Numbered from the stretch's first letter, positions 40,238 to 49,509 are shown. The stretch: 64,000 nucleotides of DNA from Leeia speluncae (GCF_020564625.1 NZ_JAJBZT010000006.1:1-64000), one strand, 5' to 3'. Program-made: numbers and translations. Notes: generated by a model from the sequence alone, not told the origin.

Positions 40238-40462
40238 ATGCATATTGAAAACCTGATCAAAATGGCAAACCAAATTGGCCAATTTTTTGATGCAGACCCT
40301 GACCATGCGTTGGCGGTAGAAGAGATTCGTCAGCATCTAATTAAGTTTTGGGCGCCGCAAATGCGTAAGCAAATTCAAGACTATGTGCTAGCTGGCGGTG
40401 AAGGGATTGGCGCAAGAGCAAAAGAGGCAATCGAGACGCTACCGACCCCTGTGGTTGGGTAA
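40238..40462 (+). CDS. fdsD: NAD-dependent formate dehydrogenase, delta subunit
   Basis: FdsD is a small accessory or structural subunit needed for maturation of the Fds complex. From ATG 40238 the protein has 74 residues: IENLIKMANQIGQFF and then RQHLIKFWAPQMRKQI, the family's central WxPxMR-like motif. Starts at GTG 40202 and ATG 40214 are alternatives; the chosen ATG has an AAAGAGAG site and matches the family beginning. It is the last gene of the fds operon. Confidence 0.9.
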   Translation: MHIENLIKMANQIGQFFDADPDHALAVEEIRQHLIKFWAPQMRKQIQDYVLAGGEGIGARAKEAIETLPTPVVG

Positions 40463-40510
40463 AATGTCTTGCCAGAAAATGGCAAAACGCGCTATGATGC
40501 GCGTCTTCTC

Positions 40511-40601
40511 GGAAAGGTGGATGAGTGGTTTAAGTCGCACGCCTGGAAAGCGTGTTTAGGGTAACACCCTAACGGGGGTTCGAATCCCCCCCTTTCCGCC
40601 A
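40511..40601 (+). tRNA. tRNA-Ser (anticodon GGA)
   Basis: A 91-base tRNA with encoded CCA. Acceptor arms are GGAAAGG (40511-40517) and CCTTTCC (40591-40597), with discriminator G. The anticodon stem CACGC/GCGTG holds loop CTGGAAA, giving anticodon GGA, which reads UCC and UCU. A long variable arm (TTAGGG.TAACA.CCCTAA) and the GGTTCGAAT T loop confirm serine type. Its 3' end is a common integration site, and accessory DNA begins just downstream. Confidence 0.97.
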
Positions 40602-40611
40602 CTATTCAAGA

Positions 40612-40648
40612 TAAAGCCCTGATTTTTCAGGGCTTTATTTTTTTTTTT
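40612..40648 (+). terminator. Terminator after tRNA-Ser
   Basis: Eleven-base arms TAAAGCCCTGA (40612-40622) and TCAGGGCTTTA (40627-40637) with a TTTT loop, followed by more than ten T. Confidence 0.93.
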
Positions 40649-40896
40649 GTGCTTCTTTGGCCCACATCCTGATCCACATAAAAATTCTGTTTTTTTATGC
40701 TTTTTCACTTCGGAAAAGCTAACAATCCTTTCTTGCTTCATGAAATTTTTTTCCGAAATGAACAGTTAACTGTAAATATCTAGCGCAGTTGAGTCTATAC
40801 CCTATTAGACACCGTTTGTGGATGTACTAGGAGTGAAATGAAGGGCACCCCACTTCACATTAACTTCTGATATTGATATGGGGGTAAGGGTTTAAA
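40649..40896. other. Non-coding stretch between the tRNA-Ser terminator and the AlpA gene
   Basis: AT-rich sequence with no supported gene. It begins right after a favoured integration site and may be remnant attachment-region DNA. No copy of the tRNA 3' end was found within it. Confidence 0.4.
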
Positions 40897-41091
40897 ATGA
40901 ACCAAATCATTTGTTTTTTAAGGTTGCCAGATGTACTAAGGATTATTCCGGTTTGCAGGGCTACTTGGTACAACGGGATAAAGCAAGGAAGGTTTACCGC
41001 TCCTGTAAAATGTGGAGCTCGTCTTTCTATGTGGCGTATGAGTGATATCCAAAAACTTGTGGTCGATATCAGTAACTCTAATATCCAATGA
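40897..41091 (+). CDS. AlpA-type phage excision/transcription regulator
   Basis: The 64-residue protein fits the AlpA (PF05930) winged-helix family: FLRLPDVLRIIPVCRATWYNGIKQGRFTAPVKCG, then MWRMSDIQKLV. The motif order (helix, SRxTxY-like turn here CRATWYNGIK, the F-P-x-P wing) is the family hallmark. AlpA proteins activate excisionase/integrase genes of prophages and satellite elements such as CP4-57. None of those is present here, so this is probably a survivor of a decayed element that entered at tRNA-Ser. Confidence 0.85.
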   Translation: MNQIICFLRLPDVLRIIPVCRATWYNGIKQGRFTAPVKCGARLSMWRMSDIQKLVVDISNSNIQ

Positions 41092-41179
41092 GTCTGGTTT
41101 AACTGCATGATGGAGATGTGAGATAGCCTGAAAAAACAGACACACCTGTTTGTTAAAATGGAACTAACAGGAGGATGAC

Positions 41180-41500
41180 GTGAGTAAGAGAGTTACACAA
41201 AGCTATACACCAGAATTTCGGACAGAAGCAATCAAACTAGTTATAGAGCAAGGCATGTCTGTTGCAGAAGTATCCTCAAGACTTGGTGTGAACCAAGGCA
41301 CGCTCGCCGATTGGGCAACGAAAGCACGTAAGCTAAAGATGTCGAGAACTGAGAGCAATGGGGAACAAAGTGTTGAATCACTGATCGCCGAAGTTCGACG
41401 GCTACGCAGGGAGTTAGCTGACGCCAAAATGGAAAAGGAAATATTAAAAAAAGCGACGGTGTACTTTGCCAGGGAGTCGCTGCCCGGTACGCGTTCGTGA
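41180..41500 (+). CDS. IS3-family transposase OrfA
   Basis: This 106-residue protein is the DNA-binding part of an IS3-family transposase. The helix-turn-helix (SYTPEFRTEAIKLVIEQGMSVAEVSSRLGVNQGTLADW) is followed by a leucine-zipper-like helix (SLIAEVRRLRRELADAKMEKEILKKA). GGAGG precedes its GTG-near start. A slippery A7G (41446-41453) lies at the usual -1 frameshift place before orfB. Because orfB is broken, no active OrfAB fusion can be made. Confidence 0.93.
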   Translation: MSKRVTQSYTPEFRTEAIKLVIEQGMSVAEVSSRLGVNQGTLADWATKARKLKMSRTESNGEQSVESLIAEVRRLRRELADAKMEKEILKKATVYFARESLPGTRS

Positions 41501-42356
41501 AAGCTTGGCAACCCCAGTTTCCTATAAAAATGTTGTGCCGTACTTTATCTGTATCACGCAGTGGATATTACGCTTGGCTAATTTGACTACCGTGTAAACG
41601 CTATTTAGAAAATGATCGGTTACATATAGCGATTCGTGCTACTCATCGAAAAACACGTAAGACCTACAGCGCTAAACGCTTGCAAGTTGAACTGCATGCA
41701 GAAGGCTTTCTGGCTGGTCGAGACAGGATTGCAAGGCTACGTAGGGAAGAGGTATTCTCTGCATTCAGCGGCGTAAATTCAACGCAACAACCAACTCGAA
41801 TCATCAGCTGCCGGTCGCGGCAAATCTGTTGGAACAACAATTTGCGCCAACAAGGCCTAATGAAGCGTGGGTGAGCGATATTACCTATATCTCGACCAAG
41901 GAAGGTTGGTTATACCTTGCTGGCATCAAAGATATTTTTACTTGTGAAATTGTCGGTTATGCCATGAGCTCGCGGATGACAAAGGATTTGGTCTGTCAGG
42001 CACTGTGGCAAGCAGTGAAGTGGAAGCGACCTCCGTTAGGCCTAATTCTGCATTCGGATAGAGGAAGTCAATATTGTGCACATCACTACCAAAAGTTGGT
42101 GAAGCAGTTTGGTATGAGGGCTTCTATGTCACGTAAAGGTAATTGCTATGATAATGCGCCCATGGAAAGCTTCTGGGGTAGTTTGAAGAATGAACTTATC
42201 TACCAGCATTGTTATGAAACGCGTGCAGAAGCAGAGGCATCTATCCAAGAATACATAGAAATATTCTACAACCGACAGCGAAGACATTCACGACTGGGTT
42301 TCGTAGCGCCATCTGTTTACGCACTGGAATTCAGCAAAAAGCAGCAACACGCTTAA
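41490..42356 (+). pseudogene. IS3-family transposase OrfB, nonsense codon plus frameshift
   Basis: The orfB catalytic protein is readable only by patching. In the frame reached from orfA by -1 frameshift it gives FPIKMLCRTLSVSRSGYYAW, then hits TGA at 41584-41586. It continues through THRKTRKTYSAKRLQVELHAEG, then loses frame around 41750-41765 where the reading must shift to the frame that encodes NEAWVSDITYIS. The DDE triad remains visible in the last part: Asp in VSDITY, Asp in HSDRGSQY, and Glu in APMESFWGSLKNEL. With two independent lesions the element is dead unless helped in trans. Confidence 0.92.
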
Positions 42357-42480
42357 GAGATGGTGTGTCTACTATTGTCAGGGCAGGTCAGTTCATAACT
42401 ACACACAGTAGTTTGGGCAGCCTTGTATCCTTAACTCAATGCCTTGTAAATCGGTATAAAACCAATACTCCCACTTACAA

Positions 42481-43761
42481 CTAATCTATCCCCGAATGCT
42501 TTCCATTAGATTGTCCTAATCTTTGTAGAGATGGAAACAAAAATCCAATGATGGAAATAAAGCCACCTAGACAACCCGAAAGAATAAAAATCCAGCGAAC
42601 CCCCAATGTTTCGCTCAATGGTGTAATCACTAATAAGCCAACTGGAGCTGAAAGACTCATGATTGCATTCAGGATTGAAAATACTCTGCCTTGTAACTGA
42701 TTAGGAACAAGTGTCTGAAGCATCGTTGTCAGAGGTACATCGCCAAAAATGAAGAACACCCCACTCATTACCCACCATGCAACAGCCACACCAAACAAGT
42801 TGCCCGGCACCAAGGCGGTTAAAGCAATCGAGAAACAAGAGCAAGCAAATCCAACAAGTATCCAAAGAATAGGTCGCTGCGGCACCATTGCACCAACGGC
42901 GACACCACCGATTACCATCCCGATACCCGATAGCCCTTCCATCCATGCCACCTGAGTTGGGCTGCCACTGAAGTGCTGTTTTACTAACATTGGCAGTAGG
43001 GTAAATGCGGGCATGATGACCAGAACAGTAGTTGCAAGCAAGATAAACAGCGCAACCAAACCTGGTGTATTACGAACCGCACTCAGTCCTTCTTTGAACT
43101 CTACCAATATCCCTGGGCGAGATTGATTGGGAGTAAAGATCTGAGGAATACGAAAACAAAGCAGGGGCAATACTCCGCATATCGCAGTACACACATCAAT
43201 CGCGAGTGCCCAGCCAATTGGCATAGCACCGATTGCCATCGCCCCAAGAGGAGCGGCGGTCACAACTGTCAGGCTTTGCAATGCATGCTCGAAGCCAGTT
43301 GCTCTTGGCAAGAATTGCCGGGGCACCAACATGTAAATACTCGCAGCGGCAGCAGGCATTTGAAATGCCTGCATGGCACTTCTGATGGCCATCATGACCC
43401 AAGCATGCCAAAGCGCTATGTGGGCGGTCAGAAACAAAATAATCAGCACAACCATACACAATGCGCTTATTACATCTGCCAAGATCATGAGCACGCGGCG
43501 ACTATAGCGGTCGGAAAACACACCACCCAAGGGGCTCAGTAGCGCCTGGGGAAGCATTGCAGCGACGCCAGCAATCGCTAAGTCGCTCACATTGCCGGTT
43601 GTATCAGTAATCCACCATAACAAAACAAACTGTGTCAGCGCTGAGCCGCACAGTGAAAGCCCTTGTCCGATAAAGATCGACCAAAACCGTAGCCTCCATT
43701 TGTCTCCATTTTCTGGAGGCGCAGAGTGTTGGTGGGCATCCATCAGGTAAAGTGAGCTCAT
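42481..43761 (-). CDS. MFS efflux transporter (MFS_3/Mef-like)
   Basis: A 426-residue inner-membrane protein with about 12 predicted helices. FSDRYSRRVLMILADVISAL after helix 2 is the MFS loop motif (GxxxDRxxRR type), and NQLQGRVFSILNAIMSLSAPVG near helix 10 is typical of the MFS_3 group that holds EntS and macrolide exporters. It is the last gene of the four-gene efflux operon, five bases after the outer-membrane factor stop. It may be an additional exporter sharing the same regulator. The substrate is unknown. An IS end lies about 85 bases downstream. Confidence 0.9.
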   Translation of the reverse strand: MSSLYLMDAHQHSAPPENGDKWRLRFWSIFIGQGLSLCGSALTQFVLLWWITDTTGNVSDLAIAGVAAMLPQALLSPLGGVFSDRYSRRVLMILADVISALCMVVLIILFLTAHIALWHAWVMMAIRSAMQAFQMPAAAASIYMLVPRQFLPRATGFEHALQSLTVVTAAPLGAMAIGAMPIGWALAIDVCTAICGVLPLLCFRIPQIFTPNQSRPGILVEFKEGLSAVRNTPGLVALFILLATTVLVIMPAFTLLPMLVKQHFSGSPTQVAWMEGLSGIGMVIGGVAVGAMVPQRPILWILVGFACSCFSIALTALVPGNLFGVAVAWWVMSGVFFIFGDVPLTTMLQTLVPNQLQGRVFSILNAIMSLSAPVGLLVITPLSETLGVRWIFILSGCLGGFISIIGFLFPSLQRLGQSNGKHSGID

Positions 43762-43766
43762 CCAAT

Positions 43767-45173
43767 TTACTCCAATTGAGAGCGCAAGGAAGGAACAGCA
43801 CCACCACCTAATGCTTTATACAATGAAACTGCATTACTCAATTCAGCACCTCGCAAATCTAATAAAGCTTGCTGTGCTGCATATAGTTGCCGTTGAGCAT
43901 CCAGTACCTCTAACCGACTATCAACCCCCGCACGATAACGCAGAGTAGAAAGCTCCAGCCGTTTTGCTGCATTATCCACCACACGTTGCTGTGCAGCGAA
44001 TTGACGTGTAAAAGTCTCTCGCCCTACTAATCCATCAGATACCTCCCGAAATGCAATTTGAATAGCTCTCTCATACTCAACAACTGCAATAGACTTTCTG
44101 AGCTCAGACAGACGTAACTCAGCCCTTAACCTGCCCGCACTAAAAATTGGAATGGTTATTTGTGGCGCAAAAATCCATGATCGATTATCCCTATCAAATA
44201 AGTTATGCATTTCCGAACTGCCGTACCCGACAGAGGTTGTTAAAGAAAGGCGTGGGAAAAATGCAGCACGCGCCGCGCCAATATCCGCATTTGCTGCACG
44301 CAAATTTTGCTCTGCTTGTAATATGTCTGGTCGATTCGTCAGTAAGTCTGATGGCAAGCCAGTCGGGAAGAACGGCCGTGGCAATTGCTCAAGTTTGGGT
44401 GCCGAATCCATCTCCCGTGTTAGCTCTTTTCCAACCAACAACTGTAAGGCATGATGAGCCAATGCGAGTGCCCGGGTCCGCGATTCACAATCTGCCTCAG
44501 CAATGGCAACCTGTCCTTCAGCTTGTGCAACATCAAGACCACTGTTCTGCTTTGCCTCCTTAAGCTGGCGTGCTAAATTTAGTGACTGCTGCCAATCTTT
44601 TAGGGTTTGTTTTGCTAGTTGCAACTGGTCACGCGCTAGCAAAACCGCATGATAGGCATCTGCAATCGCACTCACCAGCGAAATCTGAGCGGAGTTTCTA
44701 CCATATTCACTCGACAAAAAACGTGCAAATGCGGCATCTGTCATCGAACTAGCGCGTGAAAAAAGATCGATCTCATATGCACTGATTCCAAGACTGATAT
44801 TTTTCTGAGCACTCACCGTGGCCCCTGTACCAGATGAGTTACTGCGCTGTCGCGTTTCACTGATTGCTACATCAATAGCCGGTAACATAGTCGAACGCTG
44901 GATGCCATATTGCGCCTGGACCACAGCAACATCTAAAGTAGCCAATCTTAAGTCACGATTGTTTTCCAGTGCTTGCGGAATCAACTGTTGTAAATAAGGA
45001 TCTGTAAACACGTTTGTCCAGTCAAGCGGCACTATTCCTGCTCGTTGATCACCTAGGTTTACCGCAGGGTAGTGTTTTGGAATTGGCGCTACTGGCATCG
45101 TCAATTGGGGGGTAAGTGAGCAGGCAGTTAATGTCATTCCCAACATCACTGAAGATAAAATCTGGAACTTCAT
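43767..45173 (-). CDS. RND efflux outer-membrane lipoprotein (NodT/OprM/AdeC type)
   Basis: The 468-residue protein forms the outer-membrane channel of the tripartite pump. It has a lipoprotein signal ending LTAC, placing the lipidated Cys near residue 18, followed by two outer-membrane efflux repeats (about 60-250 and 270-455) with long periplasmic helices. TGLPSDLLTNRPDILQAEQNLRAANADIGAARAAFFPRLSL is the characteristic OprM-type stretch. Its start codon overlaps the pump gene stop by one base (TAATG), so translation is coupled. Confidence 0.94.
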   Translation of the reverse strand: MKFQILSSVMLGMTLTACSLTPQLTMPVAPIPKHYPAVNLGDQRAGIVPLDWTNVFTDPYLQQLIPQALENNRDLRLATLDVAVVQAQYGIQRSTMLPAIDVAISETRQRSNSSGTGATVSAQKNISLGISAYEIDLFSRASSMTDAAFARFLSSEYGRNSAQISLVSAIADAYHAVLLARDQLQLAKQTLKDWQQSLNLARQLKEAKQNSGLDVAQAEGQVAIAEADCESRTRALALAHHALQLLVGKELTREMDSAPKLEQLPRPFFPTGLPSDLLTNRPDILQAEQNLRAANADIGAARAAFFPRLSLTTSVGYGSSEMHNLFDRDNRSWIFAPQITIPIFSAGRLRAELRLSELRKSIAVVEYERAIQIAFREVSDGLVGRETFTRQFAAQQRVVDNAAKRLELSTLRYRAGVDSRLEVLDAQRQLYAAQQALLDLRGAELSNAVSLYKALGGGAVPSLRSQLE

Positions 45174-48100
45174 TAAATTGACTCCTTATGAACAATCACC
45201 TCATGGGTCTTGCCGATAGATTGCCGTGAGCGAAGTTTTTCTTGTGCACGCATGACAAACACAAAAAATACTGGAACGAAAAAGATTGCTAATACCGTTG
45301 CACTTAACATGCCCCCAAACACACCGGTGCCAATGGCATGCTGAGTTTCTGAGCTCGCACCAATTGCAAACATTAGCGGAACAACCCCTAATCCAAATGC
45401 TAATGAAGTCATCAAAATGGGGCGCAATCGAAGGCGGGCAGCAGTCAGCACCGACTCACTTAAACTTTTGCCTTGCTCACGCAATTGCTTAGCTACCTCA
45501 ACGATAAGAATGGCATTTTTTGCAGATAATCCAATCACAGTGATCATGCCGACTTTAAAAAATACATCATTCGGCAATCCTCGAATCAAGACAGCAACAA
45601 CAGCTCCCAGCAACCCTAATGGCACAACCATAATGACCGATAGAGGGATACTCCAGCTTTCGTAGAGCGCAGCCAGGACAAGAAAAACCACCACGATGGA
45701 TAACATCATTAACATCGGCGCCTGCGTAGCAGATTGTCGTTCCTGTAAAGATTGTCCAGTCCAGGCGACACTAAAACCAGGAGGAAGTTGCTTTGCCAAA
45801 CGCTCCATTTCGGCCATTGCTTCACCGCTGGAAGTACCTTTGGCCGCACTACCTGAAATTTGTGTGGCAGGAAAACCTTGATAGCGGACCATTTGAAGAG
45901 GTGTTTCACTCCATACAGGACGAACTACCTCGGATAATGGCACCATGCCACCTTGGGTATTCCGTACATATAACTTAAGGACATCCTCAATTTGCATACG
46001 AGCCGGTGCATCTGCCTGGATAATGACTTGTTGCATTCGACCCTCATTAGGAAAGTCATTCACATAAAGAGAACCAATCGCTGTAGACAAGGTATCGCTG
46101 ATCGCAATGAATGCCACCCCTAATGCCTCTGCCTTTTGTCGGTCTATCTCTAGGCGAATGCTAGTACCAGGAGGAAGCCCATCTGGATAGACGTCTGTCA
46201 CCAACGAACTTTTGGCAGCTAGATCAAGTAGCTTTGCCTCCGCCGCTTTGAGGGCCTTTTCCCCTTGATTAGCACGATCCTGCAAACGCAATGTGAACCC
46301 CGAGCTTGTACCTAACTCCTCAATCGCCGGTGGAGACATATGCATTATCTTTCCTTCTCCTAGGCTGGCGGTGGCTTCCCAAGCTGAAGCAAGCTCGGAC
46401 TGAACAGTCGCACCTTCCCTCTTATCTCCATCCTTTAAGGTAGTAAAGGTCATGGCAGTATTAGCACCTGAACCAGAGAAACCAAACCCCAGTACTGACA
46501 AGGTGGATGCCACTGCAGGACGAGTCAGGACGTATTTCTCAAACCGATCAACCACCTCCAGCGTCCGCTCGGTAGTTGCATCTGAAGGTAACTGAAAAAC
46601 AGTCATGAAATACCCTTGGTCTTCATCGGGCAAAAATGCGCTAGGTAACTGCCTAAAGCCCAGCAGTAACAAACCAATCAGCCCGACGAAGACGAGCATT
46701 ACTCGGCCCGCTCGTAAAATTAGCTTACTTACCCGCAACTCATAGTTTTGAACAAGACGTTCAAACTGGCGGTTAAACCAGCCAAAGAACCCCCGTTTAT
46801 TCGCATGTGCTGTATCGAGCGGTTTAAGTAGCGTGGCACACAACGCAGGTGTAAGGGTTAAAGCAAGGAACGCTGAGAATAAAATAGACACTGCCATGGA
46901 CAGACTAAACTGCTGATAAATGACGCCAACAGAACCACTCGCAAACGCCATTGGAATGAATACAGCAGTCAGAACCAAGGTTATACCGATCACTGCGCCG
47001 GTAATTTCTTTCATCGCCTTGATGGTAGCCTCTCGGGGCGATAACCCCTCTTGTGCCATGATGCGCTCAACATTCTCAACGACGACAATGGCATCATCAA
47101 CGATAATGCCAATCCCCAACACCATGCCAAACATTGTCAACACGTTGATGGATGAGCCACACAACAACATCACGGTAAATGTACCAAGCAATGCGATCGG
47201 TGCAACGATTGCAGGAATGAGGGTATACCGGATATTCTGTAAAAAAAGAAACATCACCAGAAAGACTAGTACCATCGCCTCAATGAGTGTATGAATCACT
47301 TTCTCGATGGAAATTTTTACAAAAGGGGCTGTATCAAACGGAATCGAGTAACTTATCCCCTTAGGCATAGATGGAGCTAGTTCTTGCAGGCGAAGTTTGA
47401 CTGCCTCTGCGGTCTTCACCGCATTTGCACCAGGAGCGAGTTGAATCGCAGCAGAGGTTGCACTCTTACCATTTTCTCGGTTATCAAATCCGTAGGACTG
47501 TGATCCAATCTCAACTCGGGCAACATCGCCAATCACGACTTTGGAACCCTTTGCATTAGACTTCAGTACAATGTTGGCAAATTCATTGGGGTTAGTTAGT
47601 TGCCCTTCGACAGTTAACGGCACAGCAACACGCTGACCAGCGCTAATTGGTGCCGCACCGATGATTCCCGGGGAAATCTGAATATTTTGTTGGCTAATGG
47701 CAGTCGATAGATCTGACATGGTTAACCCGTAAGCAATCAGCTTAGCGGGATCGACCCAGATGCGCATTGCCTGCTCGGCACCGAATAGTTGCACCCGCCC
47801 GACCCCATCAATACGGCGTAACTCTTCAACCATATTTCGTGCCATATAATTACTGAGCTCGGCCTCACTGAACTGACCATTCTCGGACCGCAACCCAACA
47901 ATCATCAGGAAACCAGAAGAAGCGGAGTCAACACTCAAGCCATTTTGGCGAACGGGTAGAGGCAAGCGAGACTCAATTGATTTCAGTCGATTCTGTACAT
48001 CGACTTGAGCCATCTCAGGATTGGTCCCAGGCTTGAAGGTAACAGTAATAGATGCTGAGCCCGAAGTATCGGTAGAAGACTCGAAATACAACAAATTCTT

Positions 48101-48316
48101 CACAGCAGAGATTTCACGCTCGATCAGGCTAAGTACACTGTCGTTCATCGCTTGAGGGCTCGCCCCTGGGTAACTTGCTGTAATGGAAACACTAGGTGGT
48201 GCCACAGAGGGATATCGAGCAACAGGGAGATTGGGAATTGCCATCAACCCAAATAAAATAATGAAAAATGCAATCACCCAAGCAAATACTGGGCGAAAGA
48301 TAAAAAACTTGGCCAT
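45173..48316 (-). CDS. RND multidrug efflux pump permease (HAE1 type, AdeB/AcrB-like)
   Basis: This 1047-residue proton-driven inner-membrane pump moves drugs and other amphiphiles. The N-terminus MAKFFIFRPVFAWVIAFFIILFG and twelve helices are typical. The proton-relay Asp pair is in GIIVDDAIVVVENVER and the partner Lys in GLSAKNAILIVEVA. The periplasmic porter segments (SITASYPGASPQAMNDSVLSLIE) and hydrophobic trap region are full length compared with AcrB (1049). It is second in the operon, 21 bases after the adaptor gene. By the linked AdeRS-like regulators it is probably an AdeB-type broad-specificity pump. Confidence 0.96.
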   Translation of the reverse strand: MAKFFIFRPVFAWVIAFFIILFGLMAIPNLPVARYPSVAPPSVSITASYPGASPQAMNDSVLSLIEREISAVKNLLYFESSTDTSGSASITVTFKPGTNPEMAQVDVQNRLKSIESRLPLPVRQNGLSVDSASSGFLMIVGLRSENGQFSEAELSNYMARNMVEELRRIDGVGRVQLFGAEQAMRIWVDPAKLIAYGLTMSDLSTAISQQNIQISPGIIGAAPISAGQRVAVPLTVEGQLTNPNEFANIVLKSNAKGSKVVIGDVARVEIGSQSYGFDNRENGKSATSAAIQLAPGANAVKTAEAVKLRLQELAPSMPKGISYSIPFDTAPFVKISIEKVIHTLIEAMVLVFLVMFLFLQNIRYTLIPAIVAPIALLGTFTVMLLCGSSINVLTMFGMVLGIGIIVDDAIVVVENVERIMAQEGLSPREATIKAMKEITGAVIGITLVLTAVFIPMAFASGSVGVIYQQFSLSMAVSILFSAFLALTLTPALCATLLKPLDTAHANKRGFFGWFNRQFERLVQNYELRVSKLILRAGRVMLVFVGLIGLLLLGFRQLPSAFLPDEDQGYFMTVFQLPSDATTERTLEVVDRFEKYVLTRPAVASTLSVLGFGFSGSGANTAMTFTTLKDGDKREGATVQSELASAWEATASLGEGKIMHMSPPAIEELGTSSGFTLRLQDRANQGEKALKAAEAKLLDLAAKSSLVTDVYPDGLPPGTSIRLEIDRQKAEALGVAFIAISDTLSTAIGSLYVNDFPNEGRMQQVIIQADAPARMQIEDVLKLYVRNTQGGMVPLSEVVRPVWSETPLQMVRYQGFPATQISGSAAKGTSSGEAMAEMERLAKQLPPGFSVAWTGQSLQERQSATQAPMLMMLSIVVVFLVLAALYESWSIPLSVIMVVPLGLLGAVVAVLIRGLPNDVFFKVGMITVIGLSAKNAILIVEVAKQLREQGKSLSESVLTAARLRLRPILMTSLAFGLGVVPLMFAIGASSETQHAIGTGVFGGMLSATVLAIFFVPVFFVFVMRAQEKLRSRQSIGKTHEVIVHKESI

Positions 48317-48337
48317 GAATAAAATCCAATCAATCCG

Positions 48338-49486
48338 TTAGTGTGTGGCCAACGCCGAAGTTGCAGCGGGTTGGCTCAGCGTTACCGGCTTTCCATCAAT
48401 TAAGCGCTCCATCCCCTCTACAACTATCTGCTGCCCTTTTTTCAGGCCAGAGACAATGCGATAGCGATGGTTCAGTAACTCACCCAGTTCGATTGGAATG
48501 AGGTGGGCTAAGTGTTGATTATCAATAGTCCATAAGCTTGCTTTACCACCAGGTCTTACAACAGCTTGTTGAGGTACTGTCAGTGCATCCAAATATGTTG
48601 CTACCGGAACTCGCGCCCGTATAAACATGCCCGGTAAAAGCTCCCTCTTGTGGTTATCCACCTGAATTCGCAGCAATACATCACCGGTACCAGCATCTAC
48701 GTTGATACCCGAAAATAAAACTTTTCCCCTGGTATCAAAGGCCTCACCGTTACTACGAAGCAAAGTGACAGGAAGTGGATTTTCCTCCTTGGTACCATGC
48801 TGCCTTAGTGTATGTTGAAGTGCCTCCAGTGAAGCTGCCGGACGTCTAACATCAACATATACTTTATCAATCTGCTGAATACGTGCCATCGGATTACTAT
48901 CCGAACTACTAACTAGCGCCCCTTCTGTCACCAATGCCTGATCAATTCGTCCTGCGATAGGTGCTTCTACTTTCGTAAACTTGAGATCCAACTGCCGCCG
49001 CTTTAATGCTGCTTTTGCTTGGGCAACTTCGGCCAATGCTTGGTCACGCTGAGAAACCGCATCATCATAAACTTGACGACTGATGGCATCAGAAGATACC
49101 AACGAAGCTAATCGTTCAGTTTGAATCTTTGCTCTAACCAATGCAGCATCTGCCCGTTGCAACGCCGCCGCCGCATTCTCCTTTTCAGCAAGAAATGGGG
49201 CTGGATTAATCTGAAATAGCGGCTGCCCCGCACTAACTTCTGTCCCTTGATCAAATAAGCGTTGCTGGACAATCCCGCTTACTTGTGGCCGAATCTCTGC
49301 TACTCGAAATGGCTCAACACGACCAGGGAGTTCTTCATTGAGTTGAAAAGTAGCCCCTACTACAGTTTCTGTTGTCACTGTCGGAGGTAAGGATACTTCC
49401 TCTACTGAGGCCTGCTTGCAGGCCGCTAATAATATGGAAATTGTTATGATTCCACTCTGCCTAAAATACCGATTGCACACGATCAA
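48338..49486 (-). CDS. RND efflux periplasmic adaptor lipoprotein (AdeA/AcrA-like)
   Basis: The 382-residue membrane fusion protein links pump and channel. Its signal ends LLAAC, so a lipidated Cys near residue 23 is likely. Domain order follows the family: beta-barrel and lipoyl parts split around a coiled-coil hairpin (NAAAALQRADAALVRAKIQTERLASLV and its partner), with VRPQVSGIV-like lipoyl sequence (here AEIRPQVSGIVQQRLFDQGTEVSAGQPLFQI) and KVEAPIAGRIDQALVTEG. The start is unclear: TTG 49486 or GTG 49480. It is the first gene of the operon and divergent from the response regulator. Confidence 0.93.
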   Translation of the reverse strand: MIVCNRYFRQSGIITISILLAACKQASVEEVSLPPTVTTETVVGATFQLNEELPGRVEPFRVAEIRPQVSGIVQQRLFDQGTEVSAGQPLFQINPAPFLAEKENAAAALQRADAALVRAKIQTERLASLVSSDAISRQVYDDAVSQRDQALAEVAQAKAALKRRQLDLKFTKVEAPIAGRIDQALVTEGALVSSSDSNPMARIQQIDKVYVDVRRPAASLEALQHTLRQHGTKEENPLPVTLLRSNGEAFDTRGKVLFSGINVDAGTGDVLLRIQVDNHKRELLPGMFIRARVPVATYLDALTVPQQAVVRPGGKASLWTIDNQHLAHLIPIELGELLNHRYRIVSGLKKGQQIVVEGMERLIDGKPVTLSQPAATSALATH

Positions 49487-49509
49487 GAACTCCCCAAAAG
49501 CTTGTCAGA

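Larger units (their letters stand above)
41119..42395 (+). mobile_element. IS3-family insertion sequence, inactivated copy
   Basis: An element of about 1277 bases. The left end starts TGAGATAGCCTGA and the right end (complement) TGAACTGACCTG. Both reach a shared AGACACACC about 25-35 bases in, so the ends are imperfect inverted repeats with TG tips. It carries orfA (41180-41500) and an interrupted orfB to 42356. No matching target duplication flanks it (ATG on the left, TAA on the right). The exact left end could be two bases further in, because the remnant copy at 51.5 kb matches only from GAGATAGCC. Confidence 0.88.

Noticed and set aside
41110-42400. Target-site duplication flanking the fuller IS copy
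   Set aside because: The three bases outside the ends differ (ATG against TAA) and no longer repeat was seen, so no simple insertion footprint can be claimed.
43123-43542. Plus-strand 139-residue frame opposite the MFS gene
   Set aside because: Cys/His/Gln-rich shadow product with no ribosome site.
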